A program made the translations under genes and the position numbers. Positions 10,134 through 19,417 of a DNA stretch of 56,577 nucleotides are shown one piece after another (the first letter of the stretch is position 1; every line of letters starts with the position of its first letter). The notes under the pieces were generated by a model, which had not been told where the DNA came from, searched no databases, and saw nothing but the letters and a program-made list of their open reading frames with translations. This stretch comes from Stemphylium vesicarium (taxonomy: Eukaryota; Ascomycota; Dothideomycetes; Pleosporales; Pleosporaceae), in assembly GCA_004380135.1 (NCBI GenBank), contig QXCR01000172.1, positions 1-56,577 of the forward strand. Direction: 5' to 3'.

Positions 10134-12104
10134 ATGTCTTCCACAACCTCTCTTGTCCCGAACCAGGTCGAATCCGTCGAACCTGAACCAGAAATGGCCG
10201 AAAAGCCTTCAATAGAAGTACCTCAAGACCACGGCCTCAGCAGGCCAACTCTCCCTCCCTCCATTCCCTCCTCAACCCCCTCCACAAAGTGGAAGCGATC
10301 CGAAGGCTTCTGGCGCTCCTTCATCGCAATATGCATCCCACTCCTCCTCTCCGCCCTCGAAGGCAGCATAACCAACACTGCGCTGCCCACCATCTCCGAG
10401 GCGCTTGACCTCGGCACCAAATCCTCTTGGGTTGCAACCGCCTTCCTGCTGGCCAGCACAACCTGCCAGCCACTCTATTCGCAATTCGGCGACATGTGGG
10501 GAAGAAAACTGCCCATGATGGCCGCCGTCCTCGTCTTCGCCCTCGGAAGCGGTATCTGCGCCGCCTCCAAAAACGGCGCCGTGCTCGTCACTGGCAGAAT
10601 CGTCCAAGGGCTGGGTACGGGCGGTATTGACCTCTTCGCTGAGATGATTATTTGTGATCTCATTCCCCTGAGGAAGAGGGGCCCTTATCTCGCGATCAAA
10701 CATGTTGCTTTCGCGGCGGGAATGACGCTGGGACCGCTGCTGGGCGGCGTGTTCGCCGAGCATGCATGGCAGTGGTGCTTTTTGATCAACATCCCCGTTT
10801 GCGGTGTTAGTCTTGTTGTGATTTGGTTCTGGCTGAGGGTAGGAGGGGGAAGTGTTAATACGCCTGCATCCACCAACGAAGGCAACGACAGCACACCGCC
10901 CAAACCGTCGTTCCTCCAGGAAATGAAAAAGGTAGACTACATCGGCAGTGCCACCCTCACCACCTCAGTCCTCCTCCTCCTCGTCGCCCTCTCCACAGGC
11001 GGCGCACCACACCCGTGGACCCACGCCTCGGTCCTCACCCCGCTCATCTTCGGGCTCCTGGGAATCGTCATCTTCGCCACCTGGCAGCGCAGCCCCCGCT
11101 GCAAATACCCCATCATTCCCCCGCACGTCTTCTCCAACCGCACAACAAACACATCCTTCTTCCTCACCACGCTGCACGGCTTCATAACATACGGTTTCCA
11201 ATTCTATCTCCCGCCCTTCTTCCAAGCCGTGCTGGGGTCGTCACCCACGAAATCCGGGATCCAGGTCCTGCCCACTACGCTCGTTGTCGTCGTACTGGCG
11301 GCAGTGGGTGGCCCGTTGTTGACGCTCTGGGGGAAGTATAAACCTATGCACATTGCGGGATTTGCCTTGATGACGCTGGGTCTGTGTCTCAGCAGCGTTT
11401 ATCTGACGGCGGCGGCGGAAACGGGTCTGTGGTTGGGCATGCAGCTCATCACGGCTGCAGGCATGGGCATCGTCGTCTCAGCCATGCTGCCAGCCGTTCA
11501 AGTCCGCCTCCCAGACTCCGCCACGGCGGCGAGTGCGGGTACGTGGGCGTTCCTCCGCGGCACGGGCTCGCTGATGGGTGTTGCGGCGCCAGGTGCAGTG
11601 TTTAACCTTCGTTTCGCTACTTTGCTTCCCTCCATCGACTCACCAGCCGCAAGGGCGCTGCTGGAAAACGGCCAGGCGTATCAGCGCGCCACGGCCTCCT
11701 TTATCAAACAGTACGGTACCACCCCCATGCTCAAAAAACAGCTTGAAACTGCGTTCCAGGAGGCGTTGCGCAGTGTGTGGATTTGCTTTGCGGTGCTGGC
11801 TGCGGTCGGCTTTCTCGCTACTTGGTTTGAAAAGGAGTGGCGGATGCGCACGGTATTGGATACGCAGTTTGGACTTGTGGGCCCGGAAAAGAAGAAGAAG
11901 AAGAATGATAAGACGGGAAGTGGGGATGGGGTTGGAACGCCCGAGACGCAGGCTTCGGGCACGACGACGCTGGTGCAGACGCCGGATTGGCGTGAACGTC
12001 GTGGGAAGTTTGAAGAGAAAGATGGGGTTGTGGCGACTGAGGTGGAAGAGAGGGATTTGGAAATGGGTGGGCTGAAAACACAAGCTGTGCGTGAGGAGGT
12101 CTGA
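10134..12104 (+). CDS. MFS efflux transporter, DHA2 (14-TM) type
   Basis: A single-exon 656-residue plasma-membrane exporter of the major facilitator superfamily. Motif C-like and motif A features place it with drug:H+ antiporters with 14 spans: ALEGSITNTALPTISEAL in TM1, GDMWGRK at residues 119-125, GRIVQGLGTGGIDL in TM4, and GPLLGGVFAEHAWQWCFLIN for TM5-6. Both tails are long and hydrophilic: about 55 residues at the N terminus, rich in Pro, Ser and Glu, and about 75 at the C terminus with a KKKKK stretch and an acidic end. Substrate is unknown; related proteins export antifungals or fungal metabolites. No biosynthetic cluster is visible beside it, so a role in a specific pathway is not supported. 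Confidence 0.88.
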   Translation: MSSTTSLVPNQVESVEPEPEMAEKPSIEVPQDHGLSRPTLPPSIPSSTPSTKWKRSEGFWRSFIAICIPLLLSALEGSITNTALPTISEALDLGTKSSWVATAFLLASTTCQPLYSQFGDMWGRKLPMMAAVLVFALGSGICAASKNGAVLVTGRIVQGLGTGGIDLFAEMIICDLIPLRKRGPYLAIKHVAFAAGMTLGPLLGGVFAEHAWQWCFLINIPVCGVSLVVIWFWLRVGGGSVNTPASTNEGNDSTPPKPSFLQEMKKVDYIGSATLTTSVLLLLVALSTGGAPHPWTHASVLTPLIFGLLGIVIFATWQRSPRCKYPIIPPHVFSNRTTNTSFFLTTLHGFITYGFQFYLPPFFQAVLGSSPTKSGIQVLPTTLVVVVLAAVGGPLLTLWGKYKPMHIAGFALMTLGLCLSSVYLTAAAETGLWLGMQLITAAGMGIVVSAMLPAVQVRLPDSATAASAGTWAFLRGTGSLMGVAAPGAVFNLRFATLLPSIDSPAARALLENGQAYQRATASFIKQYGTTPMLKKQLETAFQEALRSVWICFAVLAAVGFLATWFEKEWRMRTVLDTQFGLVGPEKKKKKNDKTGSGDGVGTPETQASGTTTLVQTPDWRERRGKFEEKDGVVATEVEERDLEMGGLKTQAVREEV

Positions 12105-12341
12105 GGATCCGTTTTTTCATAATTTATATCAACTATTTTTTCATTATATCTGTACATGGCGTTAGCATGGGCTCGACACCTCTCACACTTTTTTTTCACC
12201 CCGCGCCGTTTCTCTATATCTGTTGTTCTTATCATTTTTTGTCAAAGCTATTACATAGACTAATGCCCACCCCCTTTACCAATGCTACTTGAATCCCATT
12301 CACACTCCTTTTATCATCTCTCCTTGTCTAATTTCCCTACC

Positions 12342-13445
12342 TCACCTCACCCTCTCCATCAACCCCTCCATCCGCCGTCTCGCCCCTTCACACCTCCACC
12401 TCGCTTGTTCAAACTGTCTCATCGTCTCCTGAAGGTACAATCTACACAGATTGAACTCGTGTGTTGCGCTTTGTTGGGCGGCAAGGAGACGGTGGTCTGT
12501 CGCTGCACTGCCTGTTATGTTGAATTTAGTGTTTCGTCTTGTGCTCTCCCCAAGACCAACGTGGTTTCGCTGCTGCTGCTGTGGAAAAGATTCGTGCTGT
12601 GGTAGTACTATTGGCGAAGAGTGCAGGACTGCTTCTTCTTCTTCTTCATCCCGAGCAATGGCAGATTCCATCTCCTCCCTCAGGCTCTTGAACAGTGGGG
12701 TAAAACTACTCTGCACCACATGTGCCGACGGCACTGTTGGCGTGCTGATTTGGCTGGTTCGGATGGGAGGGAGATGGACGCGGCGCTTTTCCGTGTGGGA
12801 TGTTAAGAGTGGGAGCGTGATACAGTCTCCCTCTCCCTCTTCATGTCCATGTCCATGTCCATGCCCACCTTCACCATCTTGCTCTGGAAACCCTGCTTCT
12901 TGATCGTGACCTTCAAGCGACGCACCGAACGGCGCAGCCACGAGGGCGATATCCCGTGTCGCGATACTGTCCTGTATATCGACATCCAGATATTCTTGCT
13001 CCAGTGCCTCTGCAAGGAGAAATCCATCAACTTCCTCGTCACCATCTACCCACGCCCCCCCAACTCTACTATCAGAACCTCTCCTCCGCATCTCGCTCAC
13101 AGGTACAAACCCCTGCATCTCCCTCCCCTTACTCATCCGCCTCGCGCTATCGCACGCCTTCTCCACATCGCAGACCTCCAATATCGCAACTATACTACGA
13201 TTCTTCCCGCTGTAGTTGCCTTCTCTTATCCTCGCTTGGAAGTATGTATTCAGCAAGCTGTGTGCGCGGTCGCGTTGGCCGTGGGTGAGGATCGAGAGTG
13301 CGTGGATAGCGTTCAGGAGTGCTAGTGGGAGTCTGATTATGGGGATGCCGCTTAGGAGCGAGGAGGGGAGAATCGAGGTGGGTGCGGAGGAAGGGGGAAG
13401 GAACCAGTTCTTTTGGATTGCGTGAATGAGGGTTGTGGCGTTCAT
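12342..13445 (-). CDS. Hypothetical protein, low complexity
   Basis: A 367-residue single-exon frame, not recognised as any family. The N-terminal 70 residues look folded and partly hydrophobic (RLPLALLNAIHALSILTHGQ, then RAHSLLNTYFQARIREG), suggesting a helical region. The middle is acidic and poorly ordered, with a His-Gly run (HGHGHGHE, from a GTCCAT repeat at about 12843-12867) and an EEEEE block. The C-terminal 60 residues are predicted helical and charged (FNLCRLYLQETMRQFEQARW, then RCEGARRRMEGLMERVR), suitable for a coiled coil. The length of the frame and its codon-like composition support a real gene, but function is unknown. It converges on the MFS gene, with 237 bp between stop codons. 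Confidence 0.6.
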   Translation of the reverse strand: MNATTLIHAIQKNWFLPPSSAPTSILPSSLLSGIPIIRLPLALLNAIHALSILTHGQRDRAHSLLNTYFQARIREGNYSGKNRSIVAILEVCDVEKACDSARRMSKGREMQGFVPVSEMRRRGSDSRVGGAWVDGDEEVDGFLLAEALEQEYLDVDIQDSIATRDIALVAAPFGASLEGHDQEAGFPEQDGEGGHGHGHGHEEGEGDCITLPLLTSHTEKRRVHLPPIRTSQISTPTVPSAHVVQSSFTPLFKSLREEMESAIARDEEEEEAVLHSSPIVLPQHESFPQQQQRNHVGLGESTRRNTKFNITGSAATDHRLLAAQQSATHEFNLCRLYLQETMRQFEQARWRCEGARRRMEGLMERVR

Positions 13446-14023
13446 GCTGCAGGTTGCTAGAATGGGCTCGAGAGGCTCGTGGTGTTTTGCAGCGTTAGAA
13501 CGCTGGTCGGGGTCGATGCTTTCCGTCTAGATGGGGTGGGTGGTCGTCGTGTATCTACCCTCGATAAGCCATTAATGTTTGGCTGCGTAAAATGTATGTT
13601 AGGCATGAGGACATGGCGTAATGCGACGAAACAAAGAACCAGTGGCATAAAGATGGTGCGAAAAGTTCGATGCTTTGTCTCCACCCAGATGTAAAGATAC
13701 ATTTTATCTGCTTTGTCTTGCTAGCCTCAAGATAAGTTTACAGGCTTGCGCTCATGGGGCGAGAACATTGTGGGAAGAATAAGAGTATTGCGGAGCCTCC
13801 GCGATATGTTTCAGATGCGATGGACGGAACAAAAAAGTGTTGCTTGAAGATCTGTTTTGGGTACATTGCCGAAAGAAGAGATTGCGTGTTCCTACTTAGT
13901 TCTCGCGAAAGAAGATAAGCCATGCAAAGTGGGTCGCGGTAAAGACAATGGTGAAGGGAAACGAAAAGATCGCACGAAGGTTGATGTGCCATGACGCCTT
14001 CACATGTCGCTTGTAGCCTACTC
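13446..14023. other. Intergenic, no gene seen
   Basis: Between the start of the hypothetical gene at 13445 and the apparent 3' end of the degenerate chitinase-like gene at 14024. Overlapping short frames occur on both strands, but none has recognisable domains. Confidence 0.4.
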
Positions 14024-16340
14024 TCATTGCCGGATTTCTGAGTCAAAAGGCTGAATCGTTGATTTACCACAACATCCATGCTCTTTGAATGAAGGATCCA
14101 CTGGATAGCCTGGCGGAAGCGGATTGTGCTGCCAAGGGTGCTCGGGAATTTGTGGCAGAGGCAAAGGCATTGGTATGGCGTAGTCAAGTCGAAAGTTGCC
14201 CGCAGCAAAGTGTGCATACCAATAGTCTGGTATAAGAAAATTCGTTCCAACTGTACCGATCAGTCAGCATCAACCGTTCATGTATGATGATGTAGGAATT
14301 CTTACAAGGCCGAGTCCACATGTCATTACCAGGCTGCCAGGCTTCGAGGTTACCCTATCTCCAGCGATACGGAAGTGCTTGAAGCTCGCCGTAGTCGTTG
14401 AATTGAGACCCCAGAACCTGGTTATCTATGAGTGGCATAAGTTCAGGGGCGTTGACATATCCTTGGACGTAGAGGTGTTCGTGGAATTGGAAAAGCTCGT
14501 CGAGATCAGGACTGGGGTTTGGGTGGAGGCTACTCGGTTGATCCCCTATGTGCATTCGGTTGCCGGATCTGTATCCGGTTCCTCAATACGGGGGATCCCA
14601 TGGGCAACTCAGGATAGTGCGCCTATATCTGCTGTCTCTTCCTCCAGTCGGCCCACCACCACCACCATCGACCCTCCAGCCAAGTCCATCGGCGTCCACT
14701 ACTGCTCGGTGTGCATGGAACATGGTCATTGCTGACTATTTCGATCATGTGAAAGATCGCTCAGACTCATCAGAACAGGGTGACTTACATAACCAGCATA
14801 TGTATGCCCACCAAAGTCTGTAAGAAATGCCTCGTTCCTAAAATGCAGATGAGTTACAACCCATCTATCGCGTTCACCCTAATTGTAGCGTCTTGCTCGT
14901 GTCATGTCCTGGTACCGCCATAATTGGTGGTCGTGCTCTGCCTGCGGCGACCAACCGCCCGGCGTGGGACCGATCCAGTAGGCCAATTCTAGCAGCGGTC
15001 TGCAAACACTTCAGCGGATGCAATAGAATAGAATGTCGATAGAAATACCCTCCAGGAAACTCTGCGTTGCCGTTGTACCATTCTCATCGAGCGTAGTGCA
15101 GACTCAAAGAACCTATAGGTGTAATGTTGCCCCAAGCCATGGTACATAACGGTGTGAATGTTCATCCTCCATCGATCGCTAGTCATTGACGTCGTATGGG
15201 ATATCTGGACTTATCCAGCGGGGTTTGATGGGCGAAGACAAATTCTGGTCTGCTGTGGCCGCGACACCAGGCTGTAGAAGAGATGCCTTTCTTGTGGCCC
15301 CTCCCACTTCGATGAGTATGCAGAAATCGGTATTGAACTTCTTCATGGTCTCTTTGATTGATGCCCATATTTCGAAATCATACAAGATCAAGCCGACAAG
15401 AGCGCCTGAGAAATAATGGGGTTCTGAGCAAGCTACGCGCTAACATCAGCGATCGAAGTACCGGGATGACACAGCCGCCAGCTCATCCCGAAAACTCGCC
15501 ATCAGCTTTTGATCTGGTGACCATTGAGCGTGCTTGATCGTTATAATCGAAGTCAACACGGGACTAATCTCTTCCCAACGCGCACAGCGCATCATTTTCG
15601 GCATCTCCCCAGCGGTGTCGACGTCAGGCTCATGTTTAGGGTCGGATTCGGGATCTTCGGTGGGCCCATTACCCTTGATGGGCACGGAATCAGAAGGCTG
15701 TGGCGGGCCGTCGAGGTCTATGTCGACCCAGCTCATACATGTTAGCGTGGGAAAAGCATAGCATTGAATTTGATCGGGTACCTTTCGAGTGATGGTTTTG
15801 TGCGGATAGGACAATTGTCGTAGTTGAAGGCCCGCATGTACCTAAGTAGAATGAGTCCGCGTAACAAGCCAGGCGATATACGCTTACACACGAACGGCGT
15901 CTCTAAACTCGCGAACATCGGGAGATTCTACTGGCGGAGGCGGAAGCGGTGGAGAAGTGGGCCCTCCGCAACAATATGCAGATTCACCCTTTTCGCATTT
16001 GCCCTTCTGCACTCCAAGCAAGATGTGATCCAAGGTACATGTCGTCTCACATATACCGCATGAGAAGGCATCAGTCTCTTTGTCGTAACAATCACAGCCA
16101 GTCCAAGGCTTAACTTTGCTATTGCAGCAATAGCTCTTTGCGCCTTGGGAGCTTAGCAGCTTTCAAAAGAGGTATTTCGGTATACTGACCTGTGTGGCAT
16201 AGCTTCTCGCCACCGAAACTGGCACTTGCCGCAAAGATGAAATGTGGGTGCAAATCAGGGCATGCGGCGCGAGACGGTTCACTGCTCGTAGGATCTGCAG
16301 AGCACAACGGCGCAGAGCCACTCCATTTGCATTCTCCATA

Positions 16341-16514
16341 TGTGTCAAGCGTCAAGGTTGGGGAGAATCATCTGGTATTAGGCTATGGGAGAGAGAGGCC
16401 TATATACTGAATGGAGCACGCACTAGTCCTAAGGGGGAAGTGCGTGAGAGCAAACATGCGGTGGAACCTGGGGCAAACAGTGCCGGCCCGTGCGGGAGAC
16501 CCCACGGCCGACAA
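16341..16514 (-). mobile_element. 174-bp MITE-like element, copy 1, in an exon
   Basis: A 174-bp segment flanked by TA on both sides (16339-16340 and 16515-16516). An approximately 93% identical copy, also 174 bp and flanked by TA, lies inverted at 17598-17771. Ends are TTGTCGGCCG and, inverted, TGTGTCAAGCG, so terminal inversion is weak. It interrupts a cysteine-module exon; removing it with one TA joins ...TPSVTA to YGECKWSG... without loss of frame. It has no coding capacity. A TA duplication fits Tc1/mariner- or PIF-type transposition of a non-autonomous element. Confidence 0.8.
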
Positions 16515-17597
16515 TATGCTGTGACTGAAGGGGTCAGAGTGCAACAAGCCGACTGATGGGCCGTCTTGCACCCGACGTTCAAAGTACCAACCTCAGCCTC
16601 GTCGCTGTTGCAGCCCGGTTTGCAATGACCCGAGTTCCTGTGTCCGCGCCATCGACAAATTAGCCTTGAAAACGGGACGCCAGGACAGCAGAAGGTTTGC
16701 ACGCCACGGTCTCGACAGTGAGTCTGAAGCATTCGTAAGACCAATGAACGCGATATGCAGATGTTGATTCGAGTGTTCTTACTTAATCAGTCATCACTTC
16801 TCCTGGATAACCGCTTTCACGAATAACCTTTTCGAACCCGGCCCCGCAACCATCTTTGCATCGGGTCTAACGACAGGTTTTCTTCGTCTCCAGTTCTCCA
16901 CAATCTTCGCGAAGAAAAAGAGCAGCTGGGACGGTCAAGCGCTGCAAGGTTAATGACATACATAGGGAAGTTGCAGCTAACATGAGCCATGGCAAATGCA
17001 TGTTGAGCGGAGACGACGGAGGTAAGGCTTATAAGTTGTTCAAAGGTATGATGGAGACACGATTGATCGACGCATACTTCAAACAAAAGAATCTCGCTTG
17101 AATATGCAGAGATAGTGCATGGTTAAACAAGCCTTACAGGGGTTTACCTTGCCGCTGCCGATGTTGCTATGTGACGAAGCGTAACAGTTGGTAGCTAGTT
17201 CACAACGTTCGTGAAACCCACGAATAAAGTCTGCCACTTGACTGTGGTGACAACCGATGAACTGATTTTGGATTGTCTGGCACATGTCGAGACGAGTATA
17301 CCACATCGTATACCGCTTTCAGCGGCTGAAGCGATGCCAGTTCTTAGTGCACAGGAATCCCGTTTCCCAGTAATTGGCAGAAGGTCTAGAGAATATTCTA
17401 TATTCAGACCAAAGAGGACGAAGATGGCGACACGTGAGAAAATCAATCGTGTGAGCTCGCTGTACTACCCAAATCCCACGCATGCCCAGTGCAACACCCG
17501 AATCACGGGCGCGTGACAACGTCTTGGCAGCTGCACCATTCAGGTACGTCTTACCCAGAGAGGATTGACAGTCTATATCAAACCCCGTAGAGAGATA

Positions 17598-17771
17598 TTG
17601 TCGGCCGTGGGGTCTCCCACGCGGGCCGGTACTGTTTACCCCAGGTTCCACCGCATATTTGCTCTCACGCACTTCCCCCTTAGGACTAGTGCGTGCTCCA
17701 TTCAGTACATAGACCTCTCTCTCCCATAGCCTAATACTACATGATTATCCCCAACCTTGGCGCTTGACAGA
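17598..17771 (+). mobile_element. 174-bp MITE-like element, copy 2, in an exon
   Basis: Second copy of the same 174-bp element, opposite in orientation to copy 1 and 1,083 bp away, again flanked by TA (17596-17597 and 17772-17773). About a dozen substitutions separate the copies. It splits another exon of the same minus-strand gene: without it, ...RHQELASYLS joins TGFDIDCQSS... in frame. Confidence 0.8.
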
Positions 17772-17926
17772 TATGATGCGAGTTCTTGATGTCGTGGAGC
17801 GCCTTGAGTGTTCAGAACCGACAGCAGCCTTGCGCAACGTGCTAGCCGAACCGTGGAATACCCGAGAGGCAGCCGGTTTATGTGAAGGTGGGTAGAGGTC
17901 ATGAGTTTGCGACAAAGAGAGTGCAT

Positions 17927-19417
17927 CCCGCGACGTCTTGAGTCCCCGTTATTGCACTAATAGTGCAAAGGCTTGGAGATGAGCAGGGTTCGCGGGAAAG
18001 AGTCTGTAAGATGAGGTTAGTGAATCGGTAGAGGCAGCGACCACTGGAAATTTCGAAAGTGTTGCGCGCTAACCCGTTGCCACCAAATACATTATGATGT
18101 TTCATAGGAATACTATACATCCAAAGCTTGGGTTCGATGAAATGGAGGTGATGATGTGCGGGCGTGGGAAGGAAGAGCGGCATGACGCGTGGGGCGCGTC
18201 ATAAGCTCAAACAGGTAGCTACATACGCGCCTAGAGGAACAGCACGTGCCATGAAGCAGCCAGACAACAAGATGGCATTCGAAGAAATGCTTTGAAAGAT
18301 TTGGTATTTACCGCGATGTTGTCGCTGTATCTTCTGTTTGAAATAAAAACTGTCTGACATCTGGAATCTCCAATCCTCTGTCACCGTTGATTAAGTTAAC
18401 GTCTACCCTGGACCAGAAATTTCACCAACTCTAGCTGCACATCCATATCACACAACCGCATCGCGATACGTCTCGCCATTGCGGGTGTTCCGGAGCGCCC
18501 GATCATTCCCGCTAACCCTTCCGAATGAATCGTAACTGCGATATCTTTTGAGGAAGGCGCCAGATGCGCCGCGCAAACTTCATGAAACGTTTTCTTCCTA
18601 GAGCGCATATCTTTGACTTTCCATCACGCAATTCACACGCGTGGATTCATAGCTGCCGTTGCCCAGTAAGGAAGGAACCGAGGTGGAGCAGAAGGATTCG
18701 AGGGGAAAAGGATTCAGATGCCTGCTCGCTTGGCTACGCCGCACCCTTGAGCTTTTCCAACCGGACAAAAGAGATTATTCAATGAACGGACCTTACCAGG
18801 GTGTTGGCCATGGCTAAAATGGGAGGCTCTCCACGCGGTTTTGAGGCGGGGAACAAGGATCATGATGTCGCTTGTCGCAGTGAACGAACGAAGAACTGAC
18901 GACGGGAACTGTTGGCCTAGCACAATGGGTATGGAACATGAAAGACGTCTCTTAAGCTTTGAGTTTGCATTTGTACCTCGGATTTCCAAAGATCCGAAAG
19001 GAAGCTGCGGCACGCAGTGAAAAGGACCTTCGGATCTTCGCACAAAGTCTCACATTGCATCCATGTCATCATTCACTTTGGGTCAAGCATCGTCAATCGC
19101 AATTCGAAGAATGCAAGGGACTCGCGTTTTCGGACAACGGTCAAAGTGCCGGTGAACAGAATGGGGCATCCTATTCGGTCCGGTCAGGGATCTTTTCAGC
19201 CTGGGTGCGGTTCTGTTCGGTGAGGTCAGGGATCTATTTCGCCTGGCGAGGAAACCCGATCGAATACATCCGTGACAAGGCCGAATAGTGCGTACGCCCC
19301 TATATGATGCGATATCGTCTCTTACACCCCCGAGGTCATGCCTGGTAGTGTTTGATTTCGCAATACCTTCTTGCTAAACACACTCGTTTATTTTGTTTTG
19401 TGTCATTCCTTATCACT
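17927..19417. other. Region upstream of GMC gene; possible 5' remnants of the broken gene
   Basis: No intact gene. A minus-strand frame at 17899-18183 begins MPLFLPTPAHHHLHFIEPKL and may include degenerate upstream exon material of the chitinase-like gene, but this is not supported by a domain. The last 250 bp carry an imperfect direct repeat (19171-19247) and form the promoter of the GMC oxidoreductase. Confidence 0.4.
19171..19247 (+). repeat. Imperfect 35-bp direct repeat upstream of the GMC gene
   Basis: Two copies, at 19171-19205 and 19213-19247, spaced 42 bp start to start, share TTCGGT, then GGTCAGGGATCT, then TTTC/TTTT and GCCTGG. They lie 171-247 bp before the start codon at 19418, a position suitable for duplicated regulatory sites. 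Regulatory function is inference. Confidence 0.5.

Larger units (their letters stand above)
14024..17926 (-). pseudogene. Large cysteine-rich, chitinase-like gene, inactivated
   Basis: Reading the minus strand from about 17926 to 14024 gives a succession of exon-like segments in order, joined by plausible GT-AG introns. Examples: donor GTCAGT at 16188 joining CHTG to KSYCC; a splice at about 15855 into YMRAFNYDNC; GTAAGT at about 14801 joining HTYAGY to SAMTMFHAH; GTAAGA at about 14306 joining MWTRP to NFLIPDYWYAHF. The middle (about 15860-16860) holds repeated cysteine modules such as CKDGCGAGFEKV, TFCCPG, CKPGCNSDEAEVGTLNVGC, HQSACC, YGECKWSGSAPLC and SYCC. These resemble the cysteine-rich C-terminal regions of large subgroup-C fungal chitinases, but no GH18 catalytic motif was found. 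Several in-frame stops (for example 14583-14585) and two 174-bp insertions break the frame. It could also be a different large secreted family. Start and 5' exons are unknown. Confidence 0.6.

Noticed and set aside
10272..10763. Minus-strand frame of 163 codons
   Set aside because: Antisense shadow of the MFS transporter, whose motifs are unmistakable on the plus strand.
12843..12867. Short GTCCAT tandem run as a CRISPR-like or regulatory repeat
   Set aside because: It lies in a coding frame, has no spacers and encodes a His-Gly run; an ordinary microsatellite.
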